Shown: positions 1-10,836, numbered from the stretch's first letter. The stretch is DNA of 64,000 bases from Adiantum capillus-veneris (GCA_014529385.2 CM043944.1:179290240-179354239), one strand, 5' to 3'. A program made the numbers and translations. The notes: generated by a model not told the origin, from the letters alone.

Positions 1-925
1 CCGAAGGCCCCACTCTCGTCGACGAGAGTGGTCTATTCTTTGATTGCACAAAGGTGTACAATGCGTATGCAATGGACTATGCAACTTGGTCTATGCCGAT
101 GACGACGACGATGACGACCACGACAATGACGATGACGACGACGATGGCTGAAATCTGAGATTTTCTAATCGCTGAATTTCGGGACTGTTTCGGTGGCTCA
201 AAATGACTGTTTTGGCTGCGTTTTCTTGGCTGAAAAATGAGGTTTCTTAGGGCTGAAAATTGATGGTCTTTACGGGTTGAATCTGCTACACTTTAGGTGA
301 ATAATGCCGGTCTTAATTTGCTGCTGAAATCCAAAAACGCCAGGGGCTGAAATTGGTCCTTCTGTCGCCGGGGTTCTGCAAATGCAAAAACGCTAGGCTG
401 ATCTGCTGTGTCGTGATGACGCCGGGGCTGATCTGCTGTGCACAAATCGCCAAGGCTGATCTGATGCAAAAACGCTAGGTCTTCTGTGGAGAAAACGCCA
501 GAGTAGCCGCGGGGGTTGGTCTTGCTGAGAAGTTGCCTGTTGAGCAAGGTGCTCTTGCTGCCTCTTCTGCCAGAAAGTGCTAACTTGGGTTTGCTTATAT
601 AGAAACTTAGCAAAATTGCCCTACGTACTTTTGTAGGAAAGTCACTTAAAAATAATAAGTGAAAATCCCAATAAATAGGAAAATAGGCTAAATGCACTGG
701 AAAATTTCCCTAACTGATGCTAATGGATTCTGATGGGAATTCCGATGATCATGCTGTGTGCAACCGGAGGATATGCATCTATGCTAAGTGACTGGGCATG
801 CACGGTCTACGAATAGACTCACAAAAGTGCCAGATCACTGCTATTCTAAACTGATCGGACTGACCGAACCCTGTTGTGGTGTAGCTTGTCCATGGACACA
901 TAGGGTTGGGATGTGTCACGTGACA
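1..925. repeat. Direct repeat copy 1 (non-coding, unknown family)
   Basis: The whole segment reappears, diverged but collinear, at 1253-2205, starting with the same CCGAAGGCCCCACTCTC motif and ending around CACGTGACAA. The middle (about 165-550) is a degenerate short-motif repeat in which GGCTGAAA/CTGCTG alternates with AAAACGC(C/T)AGG. A GAY trinucleotide run lies at about 97-147. No convincing protein is encoded. The copy may be truncated by the window start. It is probably the flank or interior of a retroelement, since an LTR-end fragment follows at 954-1026. Confidence 0.7.
97..147. repeat. GAC/GAT trinucleotide run
   Basis: Imperfect (GAY)n trinucleotide repeat of about 17 units inside the first direct-repeat copy. 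The second copy keeps only a short remnant around 1345-1365. Confidence 0.7.
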
Positions 926-953
926 AGACACCACTCGTTTGAGACAATGGCGG

Positions 954-1026
954 TGAAATGAACCCAGGGAATGGATCTCCCGGCTACACGGACCGCCTAC
1001 AGACACGCGTCGGACGAACCACCCGA
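954..1026 (-). repeat. Gypsy LTR-end fragment
   Basis: Reads TGAAATGAACCCAGG followed by GGCTACACGGACCGCCTACAG, which closely matches the inner end of the LTR at 10850-10926. This is a short orphan piece of the same LTR family as the chromovirus at 2305-11133. No primer-binding site adjoins it. Confidence 0.6.
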
Positions 1027-1252
1027 CCATTGTAAGGTGCAGCGGAATGAATGTTTGAACTTTGCTCAGGACGAGTGCTCCGAACTGTGCACAAGGTTTC
1101 TTTTTGTTCTTATGGAAGGGAGAGCCTTCCGTTCTTAATGAGGGGGTGCAATGATCACAACATAGTGAATGGACACTGTGCGTGCAAGTGTATGAGACTG
1201 AGAGATAGAGAGAGAAGAGAATACGACACCAGAGACGTAAAAAAACCCTCCT

Positions 1253-2205
1253 CCGAAGGCCCCACTCTCATTGGCGAGAGTGGTCTACGATTGATTGCAC
1301 AAATTGGTACAAAAGCATGAAACTGATGCAAGTCTAGACTACGTCGATGACGACGACGCAGACGGCGAAACCGATCTAAGGGCTGAAATGTGCTACTCCT
1401 TATCTGCTGTCCAAAAACGCTAATGGGCTGAAATCTGCTGCGGCTGAAAACGCAAAAGAAAACGCTGCCCTTGCTGCTCTTTATGGCTGAACATCTGCGT
1501 GTCTTAGGGCTGAAAACTGATGTTCCTTTGGGCTGAAACTGATGGTCTTTTAGAGCTGAAACTGCAGGTCTTTTAAGGCTGAATCTGATGTTGCTTCATT
1601 GCTGAAAACGCCATTGCTAAATGCTGCAAATCTGGAAACGCTAGGCTTGGGAAAAACACTAGGGATGTTGATCTGCTTGCGGTGGAGACTTGCTGAAAAA
1701 CGCCAAGTATTGAGAGGCTAGGGCGATGTGATGAAAAACGCTAGGGAGGACTGCTTGATGGAATCGCCAGGGATGGGATCTTGGCTTGGAGGGGAAACCA
1801 CCAAGGTTCTTGCTTGAGAAGTTGCCTGTTGAGCTTGGCTCCTGTTGCCTCTTCTGCCAATTAGTGCTAGTCTAGGTTTTGCTTATATACAAACTTACTC
1901 AATTTTCCCTGCCTATCTCTAACAAAAGTCACTTAAAAATAATAAGTGAAAAATGTCAAAAATAGGGAAAATAGGCTAAATGCACTGGAAACTCCCCCTG
2001 AAGGATTCTGATGGGAATGCTTATGATCATGCTGTGTGCAACCAGAGGATATGCATCTACACTAAGTGTCTGGACATGCACGGTCTGGGACAGACTCACA
2101 AAAGTGCCAGAACACTTGCTAATGTAGACTGATTGGATTGACGGAACCCTTGTTATGAAGTAGCTTGTCCACCGACACATAGGGTTGGATGTGCCACGTG
2201 ACAAC
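1253..2205. repeat. Direct repeat copy 2
   Basis: Second copy of the segment at 1-925, with many substitutions and small indels. It holds the same degenerate GGCTGAAA / AAAACGC minisatellite (about 1375-1830) and the same terminal segment (ATGCTGTGTGCAACC...CACGTGACAA). Short frames here lack recognisable domains. The start-to-start distance of 1252 bp suggests a tandem duplication including about 330 bp of further sequence (926-1252). Confidence 0.7.
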
Positions 2206-2304
2206 CATAGCCACAATCCGGCAGCTCCCCCGTGCTGGGGCCAGTGTTCCAGGACGTAGGCTTGCGCCTGTAAGACCGAGTGTCCCATACCACCCGGCCT
2301 CACC

Positions 2305-2518
2305 TCCTCGAGGTGACCTCGCACACTCCTAGCCTCGCCGGCTAACCACTGGCACTCTGCTAGTGGGGGGGTCGATAACTGCAAATGAGGCCTTGGCCTC
2401 CCTTTTATAATAATGGCCGGCCACATTGACCTGTTTCACACTACATCTGCCCGGACATTGGATGCCCATCCCGACGGCATCTAGGCTAGATCCCCTCTTC
2501 TGTGAGCGGGACATAACA
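2305..2518 (-). repeat. 3' LTR of the minus-strand chromovirus (truncated)
   Basis: Matches 10915-11133 closely (shared CCTCCTCGAGGTGACCTC, TTTTATAATAATGGCCGG and GTGAGCGGGACATAA blocks). On the minus strand it begins TGTTATGTCCCGCTC at 2518. The distal part present in the other LTR (10850-10914) is missing or replaced below about 2305. Confidence 0.8.
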
Positions 2519-2532
2519 TACGTCCCCCTTTG
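2519..2532 (-). other. Polypurine tract of the chromovirus
   Basis: The minus strand reads CAAAGGGGGACGTA directly before the LTR start at 2518. This is the expected position for plus-strand DNA priming in an LTR retrotransposon. Confidence 0.7.
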
Positions 2533-2539
2533 TGAACCA

Positions 2540-3327
2540 TTGATGTCCTCATCAATGAAGTGGGGATACTGAGCTTTCAAAGCTCTAATTGATTCCCAAG
2601 TGGCGAACCTTTTAGATTGACTTTTCCATTTAACTAAGTACATGCCATAAGCCTTTTGGCGCGAATGACGGGTACGATGATATAAAATTGCCTCTGGTTC
2701 TTGAGGAAATACTCATTTTGCATATCTTTCCATACATTTTCCTCGATAGACACAACAACGTCGGTTTCGCCTAATTTTACTCTTAAGGCGGTTGACATGA
2801 AACACTGGATGTACACTAACATCCGAAGGAAGAGCGAGTTTATAGGCAACTTGGCCAATTTTCTTTGTGACTAAGAATATCTAGCTGAAAGCTTATAATG
2901 CTTCCCCGTTCTCATGGTCTTGGAATCTTTGGGTATCTTCAGATAGACCCATTGTCCCACCTCTAGAGTCCTCGGAGATCTCTTTTGATTAGCATAAGTA
3001 GTGACTCGATCTCGAGCCGATCTTATACTGTCCTTAGCCAGTTCGGAGATCTCTTTTGATTAGCATAAGTAGTGACTCGATCTCTAAGCCAAAAGCAATC
3101 GGGATTTAGGCTCAAATCCATACATCAGCATGAATGGGCTAAATCTAGTAGCAGAGTGCTTGCTACTATTGTAGGCAAACTCTAATTGTGAAAGATACCT
3201 TTCCCAATCAGACTGCTGGTGAGAGACATAGGCTCTCAACATGTCCTCTAACATCTGATTCATCCTCTCAGTTTGTCCGTCGGCTCAGGATGGTTAGAAG
3301 ACGACATACTCAACTTCGTCTGAAGAT
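2540..3327 (-). pseudogene. Integrase C-terminal part and chromodomain (chromovirus)
   Basis: This is the distal half of the integrase, separated from the proximal half by the hAT insertion. From 3327 downwards one sees the post-core region with GQTERMNQMLEDML and FAYNSSKHSATRFSPF, typical of gypsy integrase around the catalytic glutamate. Then come a frameshifted linker with a VHPVFHV-like stretch (2634-2858) and, at about 2640-2550, a chromodomain reading YLVKWKSQSKRFATWES. An extra base near 3285 and further shifts near 2640-2900 break the frame. A 71-bp-period duplication lies at 2972-3084. The chromodomain normally targets integration to modified chromatin; this copy is non-functional. 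Confidence 0.85.
2972..3084. repeat. Tandem duplication inside the integrase remnant
   Basis: A 42-bp block starting TCGGAGATCTCTTTTGATTA occurs at 2972-3013 and again at 3043-3084, apparently identical, with a period of 71 bp. It adds coding sequence to the dead integrase and must postdate or accompany its decay. Confidence 0.85.
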
Positions 3328-3335
3328 GAGCAAAC
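3328..3335. repeat. Target site duplication, left (hAT)
   Basis: GAGCAAAC immediately outside the left inverted repeat. It pairs with 6705-6712 at 7 of 8 bases. Confidence 0.85.
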
Positions 3336-3440
3336 CAGAGTTACCCGGAACGCGGAACAGGAACGGCGACGGGCCTCCCTGCGGAACGGGGGAACGGGAA
3401 TGGGCTCGGAACGGGAACGGCGCGGAACGGCAGGCTAAAA
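3336..3440. repeat. hAT left terminal and subterminal repeats
   Basis: Terminal inverted repeat followed by a GC-rich block with about eight iterations of CGGAACG/GGAACGGG. The same motif recurs in inverted orientation at the other end (6515-6704). Such repeated subterminal motifs are the usual transposase-binding sites of hAT elements; this role is inferred here. Confidence 0.8.
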
Positions 3441-3925
3441 AAACACCCAAATATTTTTTTTTTTAGCGTTATGTGTTTGAATACAAGTAGTATTAGAGTA
3501 CTTTGACTCTAATACCCACAAAAAACACGATTTGAAGACCATTTAACCTTATTATGACTTGATTGGGATGTGAGGCGCCCAAACTTCAAAGTACATAGCC
3601 AGATGAACAACAATGAGAAAACACAATGCCCATAGTACATACACAATGCTCTCAAATAATTGCAAGAGTAGTAGTCAGAGATAACACTTTGGAATTAATT
3701 ATGGCTAACATAGTAACAAGCCTCAAGGGCCGCCAGCGGCCAAGGTACTACAAAAAAACCAAAGGGGGGCAAAGTTCAAACCAGACTTCAGTGACCACAA
3801 TACCAAAAGACTGAAGGTGACAAATACCATAAAGATGCTAGTAGCTACAAATGGCAAAGAGGGCAAGGCTCAAGCACTGAAGCAGCCATACAAAAAGGTA
3901 AGGATAAATGGCAAAGACTCAAGAC

Positions 3926-6120
3926 TCAAGAGCCACTAGCCTGAGAGGCCTCCCAATCCGTAGTAGCCGGCTGTAAATCATGCACATCCTCCCATTCCTC
4001 ATCATCGAGGTTTAGGTCCGGCTCGATCTCAGCCACAGATGAAGTACCTGGTGTTGGTGGATGTGCATCTCCACCCGCCTGAGAAGCCTCTTGCTCCATC
4101 TCCCACTGTGTAAAAGGATCTGTCTGTTTGTCTGTACTCTTGCAAAGCATTTTCAAATTTGCGCTGACGAAGACAAGATCATTAGCCTTCTCCACTCCAA
4201 GTCGATTTCTCTTCTTGGAAGCAATGTGGCTAAAGGTACTCCACAATTGCTCCAAGCATGAGGTACTAACTGACTGGTTGAGAATACGGATCGCCAATCT
4301 CTGAAGCTCAGGGCCATCATAGCCATAGTCCTCCCACCAAAGCACTGAACCTATTTTCCTGCGATCAATCTGAGCATCTGGACTGCCAAATGACCCCCGC
4401 ATCTCTCTGTACTGTCTCAGCTGATCTCTGACAATGCATCGCCCATCTCTGTCTAGAACCATCTTGTTTAAGATCTCTGTAAATTGGTTCATGACTTCCC
4501 TATCTGTCTCTTGCCCTGCACCCTGGAACTCTGGATCCACCATGTACGCTGCCCCGTGTAAAGGAGAGGCATATGAATTCCACCTCGAGCTGCAAAGCAC
4601 ATGGATCTCCTCATATCGCTCTGCGTTCGGCTCAAGCTGTGCAAGCTGCTCAATCATGCGGTCCATTGTCTCATAAATCTTGCCAATGCAAGGATCCATG
4701 CCATCCAGAACTCGAAGCAAATGAACCACCGGTTTTACCTGTGCATCTAGACTCTTGAGCTCCTTCCAGAACTCAAGATCCTCTGCCTTATCCTTGCACA
4801 AAATCCCTGCAACTGTCTTTGCATAGGGGGAGGTGGTGAACTCATCACTGATGAAGACCTGTCGGACCGCATTTTGACATTCAGACAGCCTGCGCACAAG
4901 AAGAAAGTTGAATGCGAAGCGGGTATCTGAATACTTTAGAAGCACTTTGCCGCCCGACCTCTTGAGGTACTCACTCCGAACCAAGTTGTGATTGCCGATG
5001 AAAGTAACCATCTTCATTGCATCAGCAATGACTGGAGCAATCCAGTCTAGCTTGCCGATGTCTTTTAGAAGGTTGTTCAAGCAGTGTGCCATGCAAAAGC
5101 ACACTGTCACATGCGGATAGTGGCCCTCTATGATAGCTGCTGCTGCCCTGTTTGATGCCTCCCCATCTGTGACAAAGGCCACCACGTGTTGCTCACCGAT
5201 GGTTTCTATGGCCGTTGTCCACTCTGCAGAGAGGACATCGGCGGACTTGCCACTCTCAGTGGCATCATGAGTGTGCACAAAGTACATCTCTCCACTGGAG
5301 TATGCGACGAGACCATGGATAGATCTCTTCCTTGTATCACTCCATCCGTCGGCAATGAGGAAACGCCATGTTTTGCCCAAAGACGTTGAATGTTGAGGGT
5401 TGCTTGCTCCACGATAGCCTTCTCTCGATCGAGCAAGGTGGTTCGGAGAGCCTCTGAAGATGGCGGCACATAGCCGGTGCCATACTCTCCTATCCGTTGC
5501 ACCATGACTTTCCAATACTCCGACCTATTTCGATCAAACATAGAAGAGGTTAGTATCAAAAAAGTGGAAACGATGATAACGGAAGAAATGAGAGAGAAGA
5601 TTGATAAATCATAAAACAATGAACATACCTCGCCGCGACAAATGGGATATGGTCGTGATAGAAGAATCGAGCCACGGCCGCATCCACCTCTTCCTTTCTT
5701 TGGGTCCCAAGAGGTGGCAAGGGTCCTTTGGCGACGTTTTGGACCTTGTGAAGATGCACCAACACCTACACCGGGTAGAGAGGAAGAAGGGAAAATGAGG
5801 GTCTTTGGATCAATACCTTTGCGTGCGGGCTTGGCTTTGTGGTTGAATTGCCGATCCTTTTTCTCGAGGTCCTTCCTCTTCTCGATGGTTACGTTGGAGC
5901 AAAATCTCACCTCATGTCCCGGCACTTGAAGAAAGTGTGCCCTCACTTTGTCATGCCCCCCTTTCCGTGTGTAGGAGCATAGCTTGCATGCCCATGCACG
6001 AGAACCTCCCGCCGCCGACAAGGTGCCCTCCGAGGTCACTTCATCCCACCATGACCATTCCTTCGCCTTTTGAGTGTTGCCCGCATGAACGGAGGGGGTT
6101 GAACGAGAAGAAGAGGCCAT
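3926..6120 (-). pseudogene. hAT transposase (BED zinc finger, DUF659, C-terminal dimerisation region), frameshifted
   Basis: It begins with ATG at 6120. The N-terminus holds a BED-type finger (W-A-C-x2-C ... H-x-H around residues 45-70), followed by a basic linker. Next comes VARFFYHDHIPF, then a 104-nt intron (GT at 5628, AG at 5525, with a TACTAAC branch-point-like motif); splicing joins VAAR to SEYW in frame. The DUF659/RNase-H-like catalytic part follows: FLIADGWSD (first Asp), VAFVTDGEASN (second Asp) and CMAHCLNNLLKDIGK. Near the end, QLWSTFSHIASKKRNRLG is the hAT dimerisation region. The C-terminal tail is acidic. Two one-base shifts break the frame, near 5690-5700 (after SWDPKK) and near 5365-5375 (at QRLWAK). 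Outside these points it is well preserved. It would bind the subterminal GGAACG repeats and catalyse cut-and-paste transposition. Confidence 0.9.
5525..5628 (-). other. Predicted intron in the hAT transposase
   Basis: Minus-strand GTATGTTC at the 5' end and GAAATAG at the 3' end, with TACTAAC about 35 nt upstream of the acceptor. The reading frame of conserved transposase residues matches on both sides only if this 104-nt stretch is removed. Confidence 0.75.
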
Positions 6121-6129
6121 GGAATCTAG

Positions 6130-6412
6130 ATGATGGAAATTGGAAGGAGACTCGAGAGAGCTTGAGGCTTAAAGCCTTGAGACTCGAGAGCAAGAGAGAG
6201 CTTGAGAGCTTGATGCTTGAGAGCTTGAGAGCTTGGTAGGTTGAGAGCTTGAGAGCTTGGAAGTTGGTAGCTTGAGAGCTTGAGAGATTGAAGCTTGAGC
6301 AATGAGCCTTGAGAGCTAGAGACTCAAGAGCAATAGAGCTTGCAAGTTGAGAGGCTAGAGCAACTTGCAAGAGAGCTTGAGAGCAAGAGAGCTTGAGAGC
6401 TTGTGAAGGAAA
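6130..6412. repeat. Degenerate GAGAGCTTGA minisatellite
   Basis: Many imperfect copies of a roughly 10-bp GAGAGCTTGA/GAGAGCTTGG unit lie just upstream of the transposase ATG, in the hAT 5' untranslated or promoter region. Confidence 0.8.
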
Positions 6413-6509
6413 AGGGTGTGAAGGCTTGGCAATATATAGCTTTTGAGGGCTTACTGCCCGTTTTCTAAACGTTAGAAATTTTCAAATTTCTGCCCGTTTA
6501 TATCCGTTG

Positions 6510-6704
6510 CAGTTCTGCCGTTCCGGATGCTCCGTCCGTTCCGCCGTTCCGGCCCCGTTCCGAACGCGTTCCGGCCGGCCGTTCCGGTAAGACCCCGACT
6601 GTCGGAACGGCAGTCCGTTCCCGGGGCGTTCCATTCACTGCCGACCTGCCGGAATGCCGTTCCGGCGTTCCAAGCAAGGAAATACCCGTTCCCTGGTAAC
6701 TCTG
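6510..6704. repeat. hAT right terminal and subterminal repeats
   Basis: Dense CCGTTCCG/GTTCCG iterations, the inverted counterpart of 3345-3440, ending in the terminal inverted repeat at 6704. This block is longer than the one at the left end. Confidence 0.8.
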
Positions 6705-6712
6705 GAGAAAAC
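6705..6712. repeat. Target site duplication, right (hAT)
   Basis: GAGAAAAC immediately outside the right inverted repeat; one mismatch from 3328-3335. Confidence 0.85.
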
Positions 6713-7440
6713 ACATCTCGCTAAAATCGGCCAGTGAACTTAGTATCTCAATCACTGACGATATCCTCTGGCAGACCATACAACTTATAAAGCTGGTCTA
6801 CCGCGAACTCGTGGCTTTTTACTATCGACTTCGTTGGTATAAACTTCCCCATTTTTGTGAGTCTATCGACCACAACCCAAATGGCGTCATTGCCCCGACT
6901 AGTATTTGGCAAACCAACGATGAAGTCCATGGAAGTACTCTGCCACTTGGCATTCGGGATTTCCAATGGATGTAGCAGGTCAGCTTTCTTAAGGTGCTCT
7001 GCCTTATTGACTTGACATTGAGCGCATCTCTTCACATAGCTCTCTATGTAAGAGCGCATCCTTGGCCAATAGAAATATTGCTTAACCAAAGCCAAAGTTC
7101 TCTGGATGCCTGGGTGCCCAGCGCTAGGAACATCGTGGCATTCAAACAAAATCCTTTGTCGAACCTCATCGATTTCCGGCACGTAGACTTTTCCATTTTT
7201 GAACAATAGTCCACCTCTAATGGAATATTGTCGTTGTCTCGTCTCTCCGACAAGACTCACTTGGGTCTCCGGACCACCCAAGCCTGTACATGCCCCGCTT
7301 CGATCTCGTTCCATATATTGCCAAAATTGCTATCTGAACGACATAGCCGTCGGAGAGAGAGATAGAAATCCGTCGAGATTTCAGCCATAGACAAGGCATT
7401 AACTTCAGGAATCCTGTTGAGTGCGTCAGCAACTCGATTG
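6713..7440 (-). pseudogene. Integrase N-terminal zinc finger and core (chromovirus)
   Basis: Proximal half of the gypsy integrase. The HHCC zinc finger is visible as ECHDVPSAGHPG and CAQCQ, followed by the catalytic core start STSMDFIVGLP (first Asp) and VVVDRLTKMGKF, then GLPEDIVSD (second Asp). A stop replaces Arg directly after VSD (CGA to TGA), and a second stop replaces the Trp of FTGRFW shortly after. The hAT insertion follows, and the rest of the domain is at 2540-3327. An active enzyme would insert the cDNA; this one is dead. Confidence 0.9.
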
Positions 7441-7450
7441 CTGAATCCTT

Positions 7451-7846
7451 TTATATAACAGATCTCAAAGTCAAACTCTTGCATAAGCTCAACCCATCTA
7501 GCCTTCTGACCTCTGAGATCACCCTGACATAGCGCAAAGAGTGATGGTCTGTCCATGCAGCAAACGTAGAGCCATACAAGTAGTGTCGCCATGTCCTCAA
7601 GGCGTGGACTACGGCGTAAAGCTCCTTCTCATACGTTGGATAACGCATCCTAGCGTCAGAAAGTTTCTTACTTTCAAACGCAACAGGACGTCCATCCTGG
7701 TATAACGCCGCACCAATGGCATAATCACTAGCATCCATTTCAACCACAAACGGTTTGCTAGGATCCACAATGTGCAATATTGGCGCAATAGTCACCAAGT
7801 GCTTTAGTGTCCGAAAGCTCTCGTCGATGACGCTCATTCCAGACAA
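7451..7846 (-). pseudogene. RNase H domain (chromovirus)
   Basis: Reads FVVEMDASDYAIGAALYQ (first catalytic Asp region), then AFESKKLSDARMRYPTYEKELYAVV (Glu region) and TDHHSLRYV (Asp region), the order found in Ty3/gypsy RNase H. The C-terminal end passes into another frame (7257-7592) with YIKGFSNRVADALNR, so at least one frameshift lies near 7480-7560. Confidence 0.88.
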
Positions 7847-7860
7847 CAGGGGGGTTACCT

Positions 7861-8700
7861 TTACGGTGAGGACTTGAAGTCTTCGGCCCTTTCACCCCTC
7901 CTTTTAAAAGTTGCGTAAGCGGAGCAAAACAACTCTAGAGTAATCCTTGATAAATTTGCGAAAGAATCTTGTAAAGCTTAAAGAGGACTTCACTTGGCGC
8001 ACATTCTTCAGAATGGGCCAATTTCGCACTTTATCCAACTTTTCAGGGTCAACACGAATTACATCGTGAGTAATGATGTGACCCAAGTACAGAAGCTCTT
8101 TCTTAAAGAATTCACAGTTAGAAGCCTTAGCATAAAGATTCTCAGTTCTCAGTACCTTGAGAACATTGCGTATATACGCTAAGTGCTCAGATAAACTTCG
8201 ACTGTAGATCAAGATGTCATTGAGAAATACAACAACGAAGCTGCCTAAAAATGGTCTCAGCAGATTATTCATCATCTGCTGAAACGTGGTTGGAGCATTG
8301 GTCAAACCAAAAGGCAAGACGAAAAACTCATACTGACCATAACGCGTATGGAAACCCGTTTTGGGAACATCTTCCAGTTTGATCCGTATTTGGTGATAGC
8401 CTGAGCGCAGGTCTATCTTCGTAAAATACAACGCCTCATGGAGTCGATCTATCAGATTGCCCATACGCGGGAGCGGATACTTGTTTTTGACAGTAAGCTT
8501 ATTCAACCCCTTGTAATCTACGCAAAAACGCATAGTGTTATCCTTCTTCGGAGAAAGTAACATTGTCGCTCCCCTCTATCGAGATAATCTTTCAGCTGCC
8601 GCTGAATCTTGTCCTCCTCGGTTTTACTAAACTGATAGGGTTGCTTTGAGAAGGGTTGACTACCGGCCACCAACTCAATGCCATGAGTCCTCTCGAAGGC
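7861..8700 (-). pseudogene. Reverse transcriptase (chromovirus), catalytic residue changed
   Basis: Begins in the 8592-9047 frame with DDLPPGLPPSRG, then shifts to the 7904-8563 frame: [53 protein letters not shown] and VVVFLNDILIYS. The last motif should be F-L-D-D; the codon at 8219-8221 encodes Asn instead of the first catalytic Asp. The thumb region is recognisable to about 7910. It lies between the protease remnant and RNase H in normal gypsy order. Confidence 0.92.
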
Positions 8701-9229
8701 GGCAAGCCAGGAGGTAGATCATCGGAGGAAACATCCTTGAAACTAGTCATGATTTCTCGGATAAGGTTGGATTCATTGGAATCCGTAAGTTCAACACAAC
8801 AACATGAAACATTTTTACGAAATTCAGTGACAGAAGTACCAAGCACTAATGAATTAAACCAAGCAGATGGTACACATTGATAAAAGTCAACATCAAAAGA
8901 CTTTGTATCTTTATACATTTTCAAAACAATAACAACTGGTATTGCAAAACCATTATTTACAGAAATGTGATTACAAAGCGACACATATACATGAGGCATG
9001 TCCTGCTTAACAAAAACAAGAGAGTGATGTACATAGTCTATATACAATGAGTTTTGTTTATCATAAAATCATGGAATTTGTAAAATAACATCTGCTCTAT
9101 CTAGGCGCATGATGTGGAAATCTAGGTTCTTTTAGTAGTCAGCTAGCTCGAGCGACAAATTTGGAACCATCTAATTCCATACATCCATATTCTTGCCACG
9201 AGCATCGTCACGCGATACTCATGGTCACT

Positions 9230-10199
9230 GTTTCGCGTCCGCAGTCTCAGTTTCTGCACCAATTTTACATCCACAAAATTGTCTGAGCTAAACGAGTACG
9301 GTCACGTCGTGACCATTGATCTTCCCAGGGAAACGGAGAAGATCGTGCTTATCAAACACTTTGGTGCTAAAAGTACAATTAGTGCATGAACTGTGCGCTA
9401 AATGATGGATTTTAACTTGAATGACATCAGAGTTACGTGAGATCTCGTGAATTTGAACCGAAGGACAACCTTGCGGTTTCTTTGTCTTGTTGTTGGGGCA
9501 ATCCTTGATTTGGTGACATGTTTGGCCACATCCGAAGTAAGCCCCCTTCTTCACTGAATCAGCAATTGAAGCATTTTTGGCTTTCTTCTTCTCCTGAGAA
9601 GATCTCGGCGATGATTTGGACTTTTGCTAGAATTGGGGTTCGCTCCTTGAAGCGCCCTCACCGGATTGATGGTCTGAAGTTCTTTTCTTCTCATAGATCG
9701 CTCCATTTATCAAATGGAACGTCCTGGCCTTTGCCACTGCATCCTCGACATCAGTTGGGGCTTTGTCCTTGATTAAGGCCCAATGGTAATCCCAGCGCAC
9801 AGCGTGCCCGGAATCCACCTTGTAGAAGGTGAACGCTTCTTCTCCCGAGAAATTAGTGGTTTTGTACAGAATCGTGGCAGTTGGACCACCTTGTGAACGC
9901 CCAAAAGCAGCAACCTGCGTCTGCAGTTGTTGGAGATGGGTTCCGTCCTCAGAAATACGCACAGTCATCGATTGAACCATATTTTCCAGAGTAGTAAGCC
10001 GAGAATCAAGCCCTTGCACGGCCCCTTTGAGAGAGGCCAAGCGAATTTTCGTTTTAATGTTTGCGTTTTCTGAACGGAAACACGCTGGTCGAAGTTCTAG
10101 AAAGTACTTGTAATCCATGTGTATAGAGCATGCGTAAACGGAATTTGAATGTTACCTGGCGCGTCGTCACGCTGCGCATCCGAGTTGGAGGAATCCATG
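9230..10199 (-). pseudogene. Gag with zinc knuckle, and start of protease (chromovirus)
   Basis: The likely start is the ATG at 10199 (MDSSNSDAQRDD). A frameshift leads into the 9627-10118 frame, which has a coiled-coil-like region (LKGAVQGLDSRLTTLENMV) and a shortened capsid region. The zinc knuckle at about 9510-9550 is damaged: it reads YFGCGQTCHQIKDC, so the first Cys of CX2CX4HX4C is Tyr. A protease start (INGHDVTVLV) runs into a stop at the expected Asp-Ser-Gly, near 9285. The stretch 8710-9230 continues the degraded protease/linker with no intact motif. Confidence 0.8.
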
Positions 10200-10497
10200 G
10201 CGAAATGTGTGAAAAACTGAAAATTTCAAGCGAAACTGGGCCTTTTCTACACTTTTTGATCGCGAAAAGTTGAACTTCGAAGAGCGCTATGCGTTGGCGT
10301 AATCGTCCAAAGTCAAGCAAGTGATGGCGGGAGCGCGGGAGTGCGAGCGGGTGAGAGAGAGGAGCGGTGGGAGAGAAGCAACAGAGCCAAAAACTGAATT
10401 CTTTGCAAACTTTCTAGTCTTTGTTAGTGAGTCTTAATTAACTACAGGTTTCAAACCATACTTTAAAAAAAACCCCAAGTGACCAGGCCGCTCAGAG

Positions 10498-10500
<3 letters not shown>

Positions 10501-10541
<41 letters not shown>
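10501..10541. repeat. (TC)20 microsatellite
   Basis: Uninterrupted TC dinucleotide run in the leader of the minus-strand chromovirus, between the primer-binding site and gag. Confidence 0.95.
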
Positions 10542-10544
<3 letters not shown>

Positions 10545-10836
10545 TACTTCGCACAGAAGAGGAGCACAGAGAAAGATTAAAGCTTCTGTTCGCTGAATTT
10601 AGTCAGCAAATCAATGAATAAGTCATTGATTCTCATCAAAAATCAGCAAAAGCAAGAAAAATTCATTGATTTTCAGCACTTCCAACTGCTAAATTGCTGA
10701 ATTTTATACAAAATCAGCGAGAAGCACATTATTTTTCACCTGCAAACATGCTCATGAGAAGAAAATTATCAATTAAACAGTTATTTCATCAAAACTTGCA
10801 TGAAATAGTGATTATTCGACTCTAACCAGCCAAGTC

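Larger units (their letters stand above)
3336..6704 (-). mobile_element. hAT DNA transposon (3.37 kb) nested in the chromovirus integrase
   Basis: The ends are inverted: the left end reads CAGAGTTACCCGGAACG and the right end, on the opposite strand, CAGAGTTACCAGGGAACG, which is typical of hAT terminal inverted repeats. Flanking octamers are GAGCAAAC (3328-3335) and GAGAAAAC (6705-6712): an 8-bp target duplication with one mismatch, as expected for hAT. Inside are a BED finger and a DUF659-type transposase on the minus strand, GC-rich subterminal repeats at both ends, and a minisatellite in the 5' region. Without the element and one octamer, the interrupted gypsy integrase frame is continuous, which confirms the borders. 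The transposase carries two frameshifts, so this copy is probably not autonomous. Confidence 0.93.

Noticed and set aside
3626-3814. Small plus-strand ORFs within the hAT element
   Set aside because: No domain, no support, and they lie in the 3' untranslated part or antisense to the transposase.
6472-6779. Pro/Arg-rich ORFs at the hAT right end
   Set aside because: They are read through the GGAACG subterminal repeats and cross the transposon border.
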